64,000 nucleotides of DNA, taken from Gemmatimonadota bacterium. GTDB taxonomy: Bacteria > Gemmatimonadota > Gemmatimonadetes > Gemmatimonadales > GWC2-71-9. A model generated the notes under the pieces. That model was not told the DNA's origin and ran no database searches. It saw only the letters and a program-made list of their open reading frames with translations. The stretch is from the NCBI GenBank assembly GCA_016874005.1, contig VGVQ01000001.1, forward strand, positions 62,001-126,000. Direction: 5' to 3'. Positions 6,888 through 16,650 of the stretch are shown one piece after another (the first letter of the stretch is position 1; each line of letters starts with the position of its first letter). Position numbers and translations under genes: made by a program.

Positions 6888-9605
6888 GTGCTGAGCCGGG
6901 GAATCGTCCGACTCTTCGAGCTGGTGGCCCGACCGTTCCGCGGCGGCGAGGCCGTCGACCGCGAGATCGCGACCCATCTCGAGCTGCAGATCGAGGCCTT
7001 GATCGCCGGAGGGATGTCTCCGGAGACGGCGCGCCGGGTCGCCCTCGATCGGTTCGGCGACGTGGCAAGCTATCGGAGGGGGTTGATCCGGATGGACGAC
7101 AAGGCGGCCCGGGCTCGACGGTGGCGAGCGTGGTGGGGCGATTTGGCTCAGGACCTCGGTCTGGTGTTTCGGGGCCTCCGGCGGTCGCCGGGGTTCGGGA
7201 TCGGGGTGATCGCCACGCTGGCCCTGGGGATCGGCGTCAACGTCACCATGATCGGCTTGGTCGACCGATTGCTGTTCAAGGCGCCGGCGCACGTGGTCGA
7301 CCCCGGCGCGGTGGTACGGTACACCCTCACCCAGACCCATCCCTCCTTCGGATCGTTCACCAACGCGTCGGTCACCTTCAAGGAACTCGATCTCCAGCGC
7401 CGCTCCGGCGCCTTGACCGGACTGGCCGCCTACTACCCGGGCTCGGTGAGCTACGGGCGGGGCGAGTCCGCCCGCTCGATTCGGGCATCGCTGGTGACGG
7501 CCGACTTCTTCGGGCTCCTCGGCATTCGGCCCGCCACCGGACGGTTCTTCGACCCGGCCGACGATCCGATCGAGGGCGGCTCGCCAATCGCGGTGATCAG
7601 CGAGCGGCTCTGGGTCCGGGAGTTCGCCGGGAGCCGCGAGGTGGTCGGGCGGTCCCTGTGGTTAGGCAGCCGGCAGTACCAGATCGTCGGCGTGGCGCCG
7701 CGCGGGTTCGCCGGGATCGACCTCAACGCGGTCGACGTCTGGCTCCCGCTCAACACCGGTGCCCGGGAATTCCTCGGGAGCGGCGACGAGTGGCGCGATA
7801 CCTGGGACTGGCAGTGGGTCCGGCTCGTCGGTCGGCTTCGGCCCGAGGCCACCCGGGAGCGGGCCAGCGCCGAGGCCACGGCCCTCTATCGGGCCGCCGT
7901 CGCCGACCATCACGAGCGCAAGGACGATCGGGGAACAGTGACCTTCCAGCCGCTCATCGCGGGCCGCGGGACCGACCAGAGCCAGACCCCAACGATCGCG
8001 GCGCTCTTGGCCGGAGTCTCGATCCTGGTCCTGTTGATCAGCTGCGCCAACGTGGCGAACCTGATGCTGGCCCGAGGGCTCTCTCGGCGGCGCGAGATCG
8101 CGGTGCGGGTGGCGCTCGGAGTCGGGCGAGGCCGGTTGATCCGGGCCACCTTGCTCGAGAGCGTCTGCCACGCGGGCTTGGCGTCCGTCGTCGGGTTGGG
8201 AATCGCCGCCCTCGCCGGCTCGGTGATCCGATCGATCCTGCTTCCCGGCATCGATTTCATCGACCCGCCGGTCGATGGCCGGCTCCTCGCCGTCGCGTTC
8301 GGCGTCGCGCTCGTCGCCGGCAGCGTGGTGGGGCTCGCGCCGGCGATTCGCCTCTGGCACCTCGATCCGGCGGCGGATCTCAAAGCCGCGGGCCCCACGA
8401 CCGGCGACCACGCGGCCGCCCGGACCGGCCTGCTCGGCTTCCAAGCGGTCCTCTCGGTGGTGATGCTCCTGTGCGCCGGTCTCTACTACAAGAGTCTGTG
8501 GACCGCGGCATCGATCGACTTCGGCTTCCGCCCCGAGGGACTCCTCACGGCCGACATCGATCTCGGCGTGGCGGGGTACGGCCGAGAACAACAATGGGCC
8601 TTTTACGACCAGGCCCTGGAGCGAGTTCGGCTGGTCCCCGGCGTCGCCTCCGCCGCGCTGACCACCACCAACCCATTCTGGACCCGTCAAGCGAGTAGCC
8701 TCAGGCTACCAGGCCGCGACTCCCTCCCCCGGCTCAAGACCGCCGGTCCGTACTTCTCGGCGGTGACGCCGGAGTATTTCGCGACCCTCGGTCTCCGAGT
8801 CGCCAGAGGGCGGGGGTTCGCCGACCGCGACAACGCCGGGGCCCAGCGGGTCATGGTGATCAACGAGACCATGGCACGGACCTACTGGCCGGGCGAGGAG
8901 CCGATCGGCAAGTGCGCGTTCGTTGGCCGAGCGGCGACGGTCTGCCGGGAGGTCGTCGGGGTGACCGTGGACGCCAGCAACGAATCGCTCGAGGTCGAGC
9001 CGGTCATGGGCTATTACCTCCCGCTCGCCCAGGTGGACGGGCTTGCCGCCGACCGGTTCGTGATGATCCGCGCCACCGATCGGCCCGAGGCGATCGCCGG
9101 CGACGTCGGCCGAGCTTTGCAGACCCTGGCGCCGAACCTCCCGGTCGCCACGGTGCGGCTGATGCAGGATCAGATCGAGCCGCTGCTGCGGCCCTGGCGA
9201 TTGGGTGCGACCTTGTTCGGGCTGATGGCCGCGATCGCGCTGGCGGTGGCGCTGGTCGGTCTCTACAGCGTGCTCGCGTTCCAGGTGGCGCAGCGCCGCC
9301 GGGAACTCGGGATCCGCACCGCGTTGGGGGCCGGGCAGTCCGAACTGGCAAAGATGGTGGTCGTCCAGGGACAACGGGTGGTCCTCACCGGGATCGCCAT
9401 CGGGCTGGTGGTGTCGCTCGCGGCGGTCAAGCTGCTGGTCCCGGCCGACCTGCTCCGCCGGCTGCTGTTCCAGACCTCTCCGTTCGACCCGGTGGTGGTA
9501 GGTGCCGCGGCCGGGTCGTTGATCGTGACCACCTTGCTCGGGAGCCTCATCCCAGCTCGGCGGGCGGGGCGGGTTCCTCCGATGGAGGCGATTCGGGCCG
9601 ATTGA
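6888..9605 (+). CDS. ADOP-type FtsX/MacB-like permease
   Basis: A membrane protein of about 905 residues with two FtsX-like permease units, each with a large extracytoplasmic MacB-type domain. An N-terminal soluble region (about 90 residues, with MSPETARRVALDRFGD) is characteristic of the Acidobacterial duplicated orphan permeases. The first transmembrane helix follows RRSPGFGIGVIATLALGIG. No ABC ATPase gene accompanies it, which is normal for this family; its cargo is unknown. The start is taken as GTG at 6888, two bases after the padR stop. The frame remains open further upstream inside padR, which I regard as non-coding in that frame. Confidence 0.85.
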   Translation: MLSRGIVRLFELVARPFRGGEAVDREIATHLELQIEALIAGGMSPETARRVALDRFGDVASYRRGLIRMDDKAARARRWRAWWGDLAQDLGLVFRGLRRSPGFGIGVIATLALGIGVNVTMIGLVDRLLFKAPAHVVDPGAVVRYTLTQTHPSFGSFTNASVTFKELDLQRRSGALTGLAAYYPGSVSYGRGESARSIRASLVTADFFGLLGIRPATGRFFDPADDPIEGGSPIAVISERLWVREFAGSREVVGRSLWLGSRQYQIVGVAPRGFAGIDLNAVDVWLPLNTGAREFLGSGDEWRDTWDWQWVRLVGRLRPEATRERASAEATALYRAAVADHHERKDDRGTVTFQPLIAGRGTDQSQTPTIAALLAGVSILVLLISCANVANLMLARGLSRRREIAVRVALGVGRGRLIRATLLESVCHAGLASVVGLGIAALAGSVIRSILLPGIDFIDPPVDGRLLAVAFGVALVAGSVVGLAPAIRLWHLDPAADLKAAGPTTGDHAAARTGLLGFQAVLSVVMLLCAGLYYKSLWTAASIDFGFRPEGLLTADIDLGVAGYGREQQWAFYDQALERVRLVPGVASAALTTTNPFWTRQASSLRLPGRDSLPRLKTAGPYFSAVTPEYFATLGLRVARGRGFADRDNAGAQRVMVINETMARTYWPGEEPIGKCAFVGRAATVCREVVGVTVDASNESLEVEPVMGYYLPLAQVDGLAADRFVMIRATDRPEAIAGDVGRALQTLAPNLPVATVRLMQDQIEPLLRPWRLGATLFGLMAAIALAVALVGLYSVLAFQVAQRRRELGIRTALGAGQSELAKMVVVQGQRVVLTGIAIGLVVSLAAVKLLVPADLLRRLLFQTSPFDPVVVGAAAGSLIVTTLLGSLIPARRAGRVPPMEAIRAD

Positions 9606-9645
9606 GGAGGGTCGGGTCGACCACGATCGGGCCGGCCCACCGCGG

Positions 9646-10101
9646 TCAGTGGTGGTCGACCAAGCCGCTCAGCCGGCGAACGACCCGCCGTTGGGCGGTC
9701 CGGTCGGTGGTGGCGACGAAGATGGTGTCGTCGCCGGAGATGTTTCCGAGGACCTCGGCCCAGGCAAGGCGGTCGAGGGCCACCCCGACGCGATTGGCTT
9801 CGCCGGGCGGGGTGTGGAGCACGATCAGGGAGTCGCCAGCGGGCGAGAACGAGAGGACGCCCTCGACGATCCGCTGTTCGTCGGCATCGCGGCGCGGCGC
9901 CCGGGTCACGGAGGGCCGGGTGTAGACGCCGGCCAACTTGACCAGTTTTAGAGCTGCGATGTCGCGGCTCACCGACGATTGAGTAACGGTCCAGCCCTCT
10001 CGGGCCAAGGCGTCGGCCAGCTCCTCCTGGGTTCCGATCGCGTGGGTCGCGATCAGCTCGAGGATCTTGAGATGCCGTTGCCGGCGGTCGCCCCGAATCA
10101 T
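9646..10101 (-). CDS. argR: Arginine repressor
   Basis: 151 residues. The N-terminal winged helix-turn-helix (about 1-70; TQEELADALAREGWTVTQSSVSRDI) binds ARG boxes, and the C-terminal domain carries the arginine-binding and oligomerisation signature around GTISGDDTI-like GNISGDDTIFV. It is the last gene of the arginine operon and overlaps argH by ATGA. With an ARG-box-like site at the head of the operon (18942-18959), the layout predicts feedback autorepression by arginine. Confidence 0.95.
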   Translation of the reverse strand: MIRGDRRQRHLKILELIATHAIGTQEELADALAREGWTVTQSSVSRDIAALKLVKLAGVYTRPSVTRAPRRDADEQRIVEGVLSFSPAGDSLIVLHTPPGEANRVGVALDRLAWAEVLGNISGDDTIFVATTDRTAQRRVVRRLSGLVDHH

Positions 10102-11462
10102 CGACCGCGACCCGCCAGTGCCGTCATGGCGCGGTCGAAGCGAGCCCGTTCCCGCCGGCGCCAGCGATCGACCGCCGCCAGCCGGGCGGTCGCGGCACCG
10201 AGGTCGAGGTTGCCGATGCCGCCGGTGCTGTTCCGGCGGGCCACCAGCCGGCTCGGGGCTGGGGCGGCGAACGTCTCGCCCCGCTTGATGGCGGCGGCGA
10301 CCTCGCGATAGGCCCGGCGGAACGGGGTCCCCGCCTCGACCCGCCGCATCACCTCGTCGGTCGCGAGCGCCCCGCCCACCAGCATCGCCCGCCCCCGCCC
10401 CCGATCGACCGCGAGGAGCGGAACGGCCGCGGCCATCATCTCCGCCATCGCGCCGAGGTGATTCATCCCGGCGAGGAGCGGGCCCTTGAGGAGCTGAAAG
10501 TCGCGGTGATAGCCGCTGGTCAGCTTGGAGCGCAGCGCGAGAGTGGCCGCGAGGTGCCCCTCCACCAGCGCGGCGCGAGCCCGGGTCAGCTCGAACAGGT
10601 CGGGATTGCGCTTGTGCGGCATGATGCTGGAGCCGGTGGCGAGCGACTCCGGCAGCGCCAGGAGACCGAACTCCTCGCCCGAGAGCAGCACCACGTCGGT
10701 CGCGAGCTTGGCCAGGTCGTGCCCGAGCTGGGCGCCCCAGAAGAGGAGCGCCGCCTCCAACTTGCCCCGGCCGTTCTGGACCGCGCCGATGGCGTGCTCG
10801 ACTCCCCGGAAGCCTAACGCCTTCGCCACCCGCTCCCGGTCGAGCGGCAGCGGCGCGCCGTAGCCCGCCGCGGAACCCAAGGGAGAACGGTCGAGCTGGC
10901 GCCAGAGCGCGTCGGTCGATTCCAGGGTGTCGATCAGCCCTTCCGCGAAGGCGGCGGCCCAGACACCGGCGCTCGAGGGCATCGCTCGCCGGAGGTGGGT
11001 ATACCCGGGCCAGAGGGAGCGCCGCTCCCGTCGCGCGAAACCGAGCAGCGCGGCCGCCGCGGCCGAGGCGGCGTGGTGCACCGTCAAGACCCGGTCCTTG
11101 GCCCAGAGCCTGAGATCGACGGCGATCTGGTCGTTGCGCGAACGGCCGGTGTGGACCCGCTCGCCGATCGCGCCGATCCGGCGGGTGAGCCACGCCTCGA
11201 CCGCCGAGTGGCCGTCTTCGTGCTCGGGGCCGATGATCAGGCGGCCGCGGCGCGCGGCGCGGTAGCCGGCCCGGAGGGCGGCGACCAGCGCCCGGTGATC
11301 GGCCCCGGTGAGGAGCCCCGCGGCCACCAAGCCATGGACGTGTCCGATGCTGCCTAACACGTCCCACGGAAGCAACTCGGCATCGACCAGCCGATCGTCG
11401 CCGACGGTATAGGCCAAGACGTCGCCACGGGTGACCTCGCTCCCCGACCAGAGCGTCTTCAT
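10098..11462 (-). CDS. argH: Argininosuccinate lyase
   Basis: Splits argininosuccinate to arginine and fumarate, the final step of arginine synthesis. The 454 residues carry HTGRSRNDQ (about 100-108) and the fumarase/lyase-superfamily signature GSSIMPHKRNP, whose loop holds the catalytic serine. It couples by ATGA at both ends, to the deacetylase upstream and argR downstream. It contains two in-frame TTA-GGC codon pairs (10812 and 11352). Confidence 0.95.
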   Translation of the reverse strand: MKTLWSGSEVTRGDVLAYTVGDDRLVDAELLPWDVLGSIGHVHGLVAAGLLTGADHRALVAALRAGYRAARRGRLIIGPEHEDGHSAVEAWLTRRIGAIGERVHTGRSRNDQIAVDLRLWAKDRVLTVHHAASAAAAALLGFARRERRSLWPGYTHLRRAMPSSAGVWAAAFAEGLIDTLESTDALWRQLDRSPLGSAAGYGAPLPLDRERVAKALGFRGVEHAIGAVQNGRGKLEAALLFWGAQLGHDLAKLATDVVLLSGEEFGLLALPESLATGSSIMPHKRNPDLFELTRARAALVEGHLAATLALRSKLTSGYHRDFQLLKGPLLAGMNHLGAMAEMMAAAVPLLAVDRGRGRAMLVGGALATDEVMRRVEAGTPFRRAYREVAAAIKRGETFAAPAPSRLVARRNSTGGIGNLDLGAATARLAAVDRWRRRERARFDRAMTALAGRGR

Positions 11463-12508
11463 GCCAGGTACCTCTCGGCCAGCCGATGGTAGAACCGGCG
11501 TGCCTCGGTGACCTCGGCGACCTCGACGCATTCGTCCGGGGTGTGGGACCGGCGGCTGGTGCCCGGGCCGCATTTCACCGCGTCGGTGTGACGAAGAAAG
11601 ACCCAGTCGGAGCAGGTCGGGCTTCCGAAGGTCCCCGCCTCGGGGCGCACCGCCCGGGCCACCGCGAGGATCCGCGAGTCCGGCGGCGTCTCGCACGGCA
11701 CCAGCCGCTCCGAGGTGACCAGCAACTCGGAGCCGAGCGCGGCCCGCAGGGCGGCGGCGATCTCGGCATGCTCCCAACTCGGGGTGCTCCGAATGTCGAG
11801 GATCGCCTTGGCGGTTGGCGGGGTCACGTTGCGGCTCAGGCCGGCCTCGATCATGGTCGCGGTGACGGTGGCCCGGCCGAGGATCGGGTGATCCCGCTCG
11901 GTGAGGAGGGCCGGCAGCTTGACCAGGTCGGCGGCCAGTTCGGTGATGGCGTTGGTGAAGTCGCCGTCGGCGGCGTAGCCGGCGTGCCGTTGGTCGCCCC
12001 GGGCCACCAGGTCGCACATCATCAGCCCGCGCTGGGCGATCGCGATCTCGAGATTGGTCGGCTCACCCACGACCGCGGCGGTAATCGGCGGCAGGGTCGC
12101 GACGGCGCGACCCATGGTGGTGTGCTTGGTCTCCTCGCCCAGGCCGAATACCAGGATCAGGCGCCCACCCGCCGCCGACCGGGTCTCGGCAAAATCCGCC
12201 CCGGCCAGCAGCATGGCGGCCACGGAGGCCTTGGCGTCTCCCGAGCCACGGCCGTAGAGGAGACCGTTTTCGATCACCGGGGTAAACGGGTCGCGAGTCC
12301 ACCCGTCGCCCGGCGGCACCACGTCGAGGTGCGAAATGAACGCCAAGGCGTCGCCGGGCCGGCCGGTGTCGATCAGGACCTTGACCCCGGTTTCGTCCCT
12401 GACCGACTCCAGCCCGAGCTTTCGGGCGGTGTGGTCGACGAACCGGGAGATCTCGTCCTCGTTACCGCTGATCGACTCGATCGCCACCAGCTCCGCGAGG
12501 AGGTTCAC
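11459..12508 (-). CDS. argE: M20-family N-acetyl-amino-acid deacetylase (ArgE/LysK-like)
   Basis: Predicted to remove the acetyl group in arginine synthesis. Because the operon encodes an acetylornithine-type carbamoyltransferase, its natural substrate is most likely N-acetylcitrulline. The protein has 349 residues, with the M20 metal motifs SHLDVVPPGDGW (about 60-71), the YGRGSGDAKAS bridging-aspartate region and FGLGEETKHTTM with the catalytic Glu pair. I prefer GTG at 12508, one base after the argB stop; an upstream ATG at 12559 would overlap argB by 50 bases. It is coupled by ATGA to argH. Confidence 0.85.
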   Translation of the reverse strand: MNLLAELVAIESISGNEDEISRFVDHTARKLGLESVRDETGVKVLIDTGRPGDALAFISHLDVVPPGDGWTRDPFTPVIENGLLYGRGSGDAKASVAAMLLAGADFAETRSAAGGRLILVFGLGEETKHTTMGRAVATLPPITAAVVGEPTNLEIAIAQRGLMMCDLVARGDQRHAGYAADGDFTNAITELAADLVKLPALLTERDHPILGRATVTATMIEAGLSRNVTPPTAKAILDIRSTPSWEHAEIAAALRAALGSELLVTSERLVPCETPPDSRILAVARAVRPEAGTFGSPTCSDWVFLRHTDAVKCGPGTSRRSHTPDECVEVAEVTEARRFYHRLAERYLA

Positions 12509-12509
12509 T

Positions 12510-13448
12510 TCATTCCGCAAGCTCGGCTCCGAGATAGCTCTGTTTCTCCTTCTTGCCAACGATCATGGTCCCCGCTCCAGCGCCAGTAAACACTTCTTGA
12601 AGCAACGAGTCGGCCACCCGGCCATCGATGATGTGGGTCCGCTCCACGCCCCCGGTGGCCGCCCGGATGCAGGCTTCCACCTTGGGGCGCATCCCCCCGG
12701 CGAGCCGACCGTCCGCCATCAGCTGTTGGAGATCATCCGGATCGGCGAACGCCACCAGCGACGACGGGTCGTCGCGGTCGCGGAGGACGCCAGGGACGCC
12801 GGTAAGGAACACCAGTTTCTGGGCCTTGAGGGCGATCGCGATTCGTTCCGCGACGGTGTCGGCGTTGACGTTGAAGACGTGGCCGTCGCGGTCGCCGGCG
12901 AGGGAGCAGACCACCGGCACGAAGCGATGCTCGAGCAGCGTGGTGAGGACCCGGCCATCCACCGAGGCGATGTCACCGACGTGGCCGTAGTCGACCGTTC
13001 GGGTCACCCCGCTGTCGTCCTTCACCTCCACCGGAGGGCGCCGGGTCGCGGTGAGCAAGTCGGCGTCGACCCCGCTCAAGCCCACGCCTTGCACCCCGTG
13101 CCGCCTCAGGGCGCAGAGCAGGTCGAGGTTGACGGTACCCGAGAAGACCATCTTGGCCACCTCGAGCGCGGCATCGTCGGTCACTCGGCGGCCGGCCACC
13201 ATCTCGGGCTCTTTGCCCAGGCGGCGCGACAGCGCGGAGGCCTGCGGGCCGCCGCCGTGCACCAGAACGATCCGAATCCCAAGCGAGTGGAGCAAGCCAA
13301 CCTGGGTCGCGACCTGGTCGAGGCCGTGGGGATCGGCCACGACGTCGCCCCCGACTTTGACCACGAAGACGTGATCGCGGTAGGCGCGAACGTAGCGAAG
13401 GGCCCCCTTGAGGCCGGCCAACGGTTGGCCGGCGGCGTGCGGAGTCAT
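12510..13448 (-). CDS. argB: Acetylglutamate kinase
   Basis: Phosphorylates N-acetylglutamate, the second step of arginine synthesis. The 312-residue amino-acid-kinase fold has VVKVGGDVV (about 29-37), the substrate loop LVHGGGPQA (about 62-70) and the NVNADTVAERIA nucleotide region. It has no fused GNAT acetyltransferase domain, so it is not the bifunctional synthase/kinase found in some organisms that use acetylcitrulline. The stop is immediately followed by the GTG of the deacetylase. Confidence 0.9.
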   Translation of the reverse strand: MTPHAAGQPLAGLKGALRYVRAYRDHVFVVKVGGDVVADPHGLDQVATQVGLLHSLGIRIVLVHGGGPQASALSRRLGKEPEMVAGRRVTDDAALEVAKMVFSGTVNLDLLCALRRHGVQGVGLSGVDADLLTATRRPPVEVKDDSGVTRTVDYGHVGDIASVDGRVLTTLLEHRFVPVVCSLAGDRDGHVFNVNADTVAERIAIALKAQKLVFLTGVPGVLRDRDDPSSLVAFADPDDLQQLMADGRLAGGMRPKVEACIRAATGGVERTHIIDGRVADSLLQEVFTGAGAGTMIVGKKEKQSYLGAELAE

Positions 13449-14462
13449 TTAGCGCCTCCCGATCAGGTCGAGCATCAAGGCGCGCTGGACGTGGAGGCGG
13501 TTTTCGGCCTGATCGACCACCACCGAGTTGGGCCCATCGAGCACCGCGTCTTCGATCTCCACGTTGCGGCGCACCGGCAGGCAGTGCATCACGACGCCCT
13601 TGCCGGCCTTGGTGGCCTTGAGCAGGTCCACGGTCATCATCCAATTCCGCTTGCCCGCCCGATACTCCCGCTCTTCCTCGGGGCGGCCGTAGAACTGGAG
13701 CGCGCCCCACGACTTCACATAGACGGCGTCGGCGCCGACCATGGCGTCGGTCATCGAGGTGGCCAGCGAGACCCTCCCGCCGTTGGCCGTGGCGGTTTGA
13801 TAGATCGTGGCCATGTCGTCGGGATCGAGGTCGTAACCCTCGGGCCGGGCGATCACCACCTCCATGCCGAGCTGGGCGGCCGCGATGGCCGCGGAGGCGG
13901 GAACGGCCGTGGGAAGCGACTTGGGGTGCCACGCCCATGAGAGCACGAACTTCTTGCCCTTGGGATCCCCGAGCTTCTCCTTGAGCGTCAGGGCATCGGC
14001 GAGACCCTGGCAGGGGTGGCGCCGGGCCGACTCGAGATTGATGACCGGCTTGTCGCTGTACGCCGCGAAGTCTCGAATGACTCGATCTTGACGCTCCTTG
14101 ACCCACTCCTTTCCCCTGGGGAACACTCGGACGCCGATGGCATCGGCGTATCGAGCCAACACCCGGGAGGTCTCGATCAAGTGCTCGACCGCGGTACCCT
14201 CCATGACGACGCCAGGCTCGGTTTCCCAGGTCCAGCTGCCCCGCCCGGGCTCGAGGACGATCATGTGACCGCCGTGGAGGAACATCGCCGCTTCGAAACT
14301 CGAGCGGGTCCGCAGGCTCGGGTCCATGAACGCGGCCGCGAGGATCTTGCCCTCGAGACCGCCTTTGACCTCGCCGCGTTTGACCCGGGCGGCCAGCTCG
14401 AGGATCCGTTGAAAGCCATCGGGACCGAGGTCTTCGGTGGCCAGGAAGTCGCGTTTTCTCAT
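13449..14462 (-). CDS. argF': N-acetylornithine carbamoyltransferase
   Basis: Transfers carbamoyl to acetylornithine, giving N-acetylcitrulline. The carbamoyl-phosphate loop is DPSLRTRSSFE (about 47-57), with HPCQ in the middle. The C-terminal part reads HCLPVRRNVE and ENRLHVQRALM, like the Xanthomonas acetylornithine enzyme and unlike the plain ornithine enzymes. The Glu of SWTWE (residue 80) aligns with the Xanthomonas Glu92 that selects acetyl- over succinyl-ornithine (alignment by eye). Length is 337 residues. The start lies 4 bases inside the end of argD (ATGA). Confidence 0.85.
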   Translation of the reverse strand: MRKRDFLATEDLGPDGFQRILELAARVKRGEVKGGLEGKILAAAFMDPSLRTRSSFEAAMFLHGGHMIVLEPGRGSWTWETEPGVVMEGTAVEHLIETSRVLARYADAIGVRVFPRGKEWVKERQDRVIRDFAAYSDKPVINLESARRHPCQGLADALTLKEKLGDPKGKKFVLSWAWHPKSLPTAVPASAAIAAAQLGMEVVIARPEGYDLDPDDMATIYQTATANGGRVSLATSMTDAMVGADAVYVKSWGALQFYGRPEEEREYRAGKRNWMMTVDLLKATKAGKGVVMHCLPVRRNVEIEDAVLDGPNSVVVDQAENRLHVQRALMLDLIGRR

Positions 14463-15610
14463 GAGAGTACCCGACGGAGTGCGTCGATCAGGGTGTTGGC
14501 TTCGGACCGCGAGAACGACAGCGGCGGCATCAGCCGGAGCACCGTCGGTTCGCTCGAGGTGCCGGTCAGGATTCGGGATTCGAACAGGGCCCGTTGGACT
14601 TCCGCGGCCGGTTTCGCGAGTCGAAGCCCGATCAGGAGGCCGCGTCCCTGCACGTCGGCAACGCCGGGCAGCTTGGCGGCCGCCCGGCGAAGGTGGTCGC
14701 CGACCATGACCGCGTTGTCGATGAGGCGTTCCTTGAGGATCACCTTGATGGTCGCGATGGCCGCGGCCGAGACGACCGGGCCACCGCCGAAGGTGGAGCC
14801 GAGGTCGCCGATCTTGAGGCTGGCGGTGACGGCGCCGGTCGCGACCATCGCACCGATCGGCAACCCGGAGGCGAGGCCTTTGGCAAAGGTCAGGATGTCG
14901 GGGATCACCTCGAACGCCTCGGCCGCGCTGAAGGCACCGCAGCGACCGACCCCGCACTGAATCTCGTCGAAGATCAGGACGGCCCCCTCGCGGTCACAGG
15001 CGAGCCGGGCGGCCCGGAGAAACTCCGGCGAGCAGTCGCGGGCCCCGGTGAGCCCCTGGACCGGCTCGACGATCACCCCGGCCACGGTCTCGTCGATGGC
15101 CGCGGCGATCGCCTGGACGTCGTTGAAGGGGACTTTGGTGGAGATCGAGATGCCCGAGCGGCGGGCGGTTTCCTCGTACTTGGCTCCGTCCGTCACGGCC
15201 AACGTCGCCGCGGTCCGCCCATGCCAGCCACCGGCCACCGAGACGATCCGCTGGCGGCCGGTCACCTTCCGGGCCAGCGAGAGGGCGTTCTCGTTGGCTT
15301 CGGCGCCGCTGTTGCAGAAGAAGACCTTGCCTAACGGATCCGGACAGTTGGCCGCGATCAGCTCGGCGAGCTCTTCCCGGCCGCCATGGGGGATCGCGGT
15401 GGAATAGAAGATCAACTTCCCGGCCTGCTCCCGGATCGCCGCCACCACGTCCGGGTGGCAGTGCCCGGTCGAGGCCACCGCGTGGCCCCCGTAGGCATCG
15501 AGCCACCGCTCGCCCCGATCGTCGACCAGATACGACCCGGCGCCGGACACGACTCGGAGAGGAAACTGGGCATACACCGGAAGCCAGGCGCCCGTCGCTG
15601 TCGCTGTCAT
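14459..15610 (-). CDS. argD: Acetylornithine aminotransferase
   Basis: PLP-dependent class III transaminase that converts N-acetylglutamate semialdehyde to N-acetylornithine. The 383 residues include the cofactor-phosphate segment CNSGAEANE (about 99-107), IFDEIQCGVGR (about 213-223) with the PLP-ring aspartate, and the Schiff-base lysine at about K244 in ILTFAKGLASG. It is 11 bases downstream of argC and overlaps argF' by ATGA, consistent with its place in the pathway. Confidence 0.92.
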   Translation of the reverse strand: MTATATGAWLPVYAQFPLRVVSGAGSYLVDDRGERWLDAYGGHAVASTGHCHPDVVAAIREQAGKLIFYSTAIPHGGREELAELIAANCPDPLGKVFFCNSGAEANENALSLARKVTGRQRIVSVAGGWHGRTAATLAVTDGAKYEETARRSGISISTKVPFNDVQAIAAAIDETVAGVIVEPVQGLTGARDCSPEFLRAARLACDREGAVLIFDEIQCGVGRCGAFSAAEAFEVIPDILTFAKGLASGLPIGAMVATGAVTASLKIGDLGSTFGGGPVVSAAAIATIKVILKERLIDNAVMVGDHLRRAAAKLPGVADVQGRGLLIGLRLAKPAAEVQRALFESRILTGTSSEPTVLRLMPPLSFSRSEANTLIDALRRVLS

Positions 15611-15621
15611 GAGTCCGATCG

Positions 15622-16650
15622 TCAAATGGGATACGCCGCCAGGCCACCGAGGCCGGCGGTCTCGGGGAGCCCGAGCGCGAGGTTCATCGCCTGGACCGCC
15701 TGGCCGCCTGCCCCCTTGACCAGGTTGTCGATGGCGCTGATCACCACGACCTCGCGTCGGTCCGGCGAGGTCGTCAGGTAGACCAGCGCGTCGTTGCTGC
15801 CGACGACGTGGGTCAGCTCCGGCGGCGAGCCCACCAGCCTGACGAACGGCCGATCGCGATAATCCGCGGCCGCCTGCTCGATCACCGCCTGGCCGGCCGG
15901 CTCGGACAAGTGGGCGTGCAGGGTGAGGTAGATCCCCCGCACGAACGGGCCGGAATGGGTCAAGAGCCGCGGCACCGCGTCGGCCCGTCCGGACCAGGCC
16001 CGCCACTGCTCGGCCACCTCGGCTTCGTGGCGATGACCGAGCACCGAGTAGGCGAAGACGTTATGGGCCCGGGCCGGGTGGTGAGTGGTGGGTTTAGGGT
16101 GCACCCCGGCGCCGCTCGACCCCGTGATCCCCACCGCCGCCGGCTCGGACACCAGCGGGGCATTGCGGAGCGGGTAGAGCGCGAGTTGGGTCGCGGTGGC
16201 GAAGCAGCCGGGCGCCGCGATGGCGGTTGCGCCGCGAAGCGCCGTGCCGGCGACGTCGGCGAGCCCGTAGCGGAACCGATGGACCAGCGCGGCGGCGGGG
16301 TGGGCGCCATAGTAGCGCTCGTGCAGCCGGCCATCGTGAATCCGGAAGTCGGCCGCCAGATCGATGACGAGGCCCGGCCCGGCATCGACGATGTCGCCCA
16401 TCAGCTTGGACGATTCGCCATGCTCGAGCGAGAGGAATACCACGTCGGCGCCCCGGGACGCCTCGGCGGGCGACTCGCCGCTGAAGCGGGCCGAGCCGAC
16501 CCGAGCCAGCGCCGGGTGCACCTCGCCTAACGTTTTGCCGGCCTGGCTCCGGCTGGTGGCCTCGAGGTCGGTCACCTCGGGGTGCTGGACCAGCAACCGC
16601 AACAGCTCGCCGCCGACGTATCCGGCGGCCCCGATGACGACGACCCGCAT
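15622..16650 (-). CDS. argC: N-acetyl-gamma-glutamyl-phosphate reductase
   Basis: Reduces acetylglutamyl phosphate to the semialdehyde with NADPH. The 342 residues begin with the Rossmann motif VIGAAGYVGGELLRLL, and the catalytic cysteine is at about C149 in APGCFATA. The start ATG shares its A with the stop of the upstream P-loop gene (TGATG), so translation of the two is coupled. One TTA-GGC pair occurs at 16525. Confidence 0.95.
   Translation of the reverse strand: MRVVVIGAAGYVGGELLRLLVQHPEVTDLEATSRSQAGKTLGEVHPALARVGSARFSGESPAEASRGADVVFLSLEHGESSKLMGDIVDAGPGLVIDLAADFRIHDGRLHERYYGAHPAAALVHRFRYGLADVAGTALRGATAIAAPGCFATATQLALYPLRNAPLVSEPAAVGITGSSGAGVHPKPTTHHPARAHNVFAYSVLGHRHEAEVAEQWRAWSGRADAVPRLLTHSGPFVRGIYLTLHAHLSEPAGQAVIEQAAADYRDRPFVRLVGSPPELTHVVGSNDALVYLTTSPDRREVVVISAIDNLVKGAGGQAVQAMNLALGLPETAGLGGLAAYPI

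Noticed and set aside
12510-12559. ATG at 12559 as start of the deacetylase
   Set aside because: It forces a 50-base overlap with argB; GTG at 12508 directly follows the argB stop and matches the M20 N-terminus.
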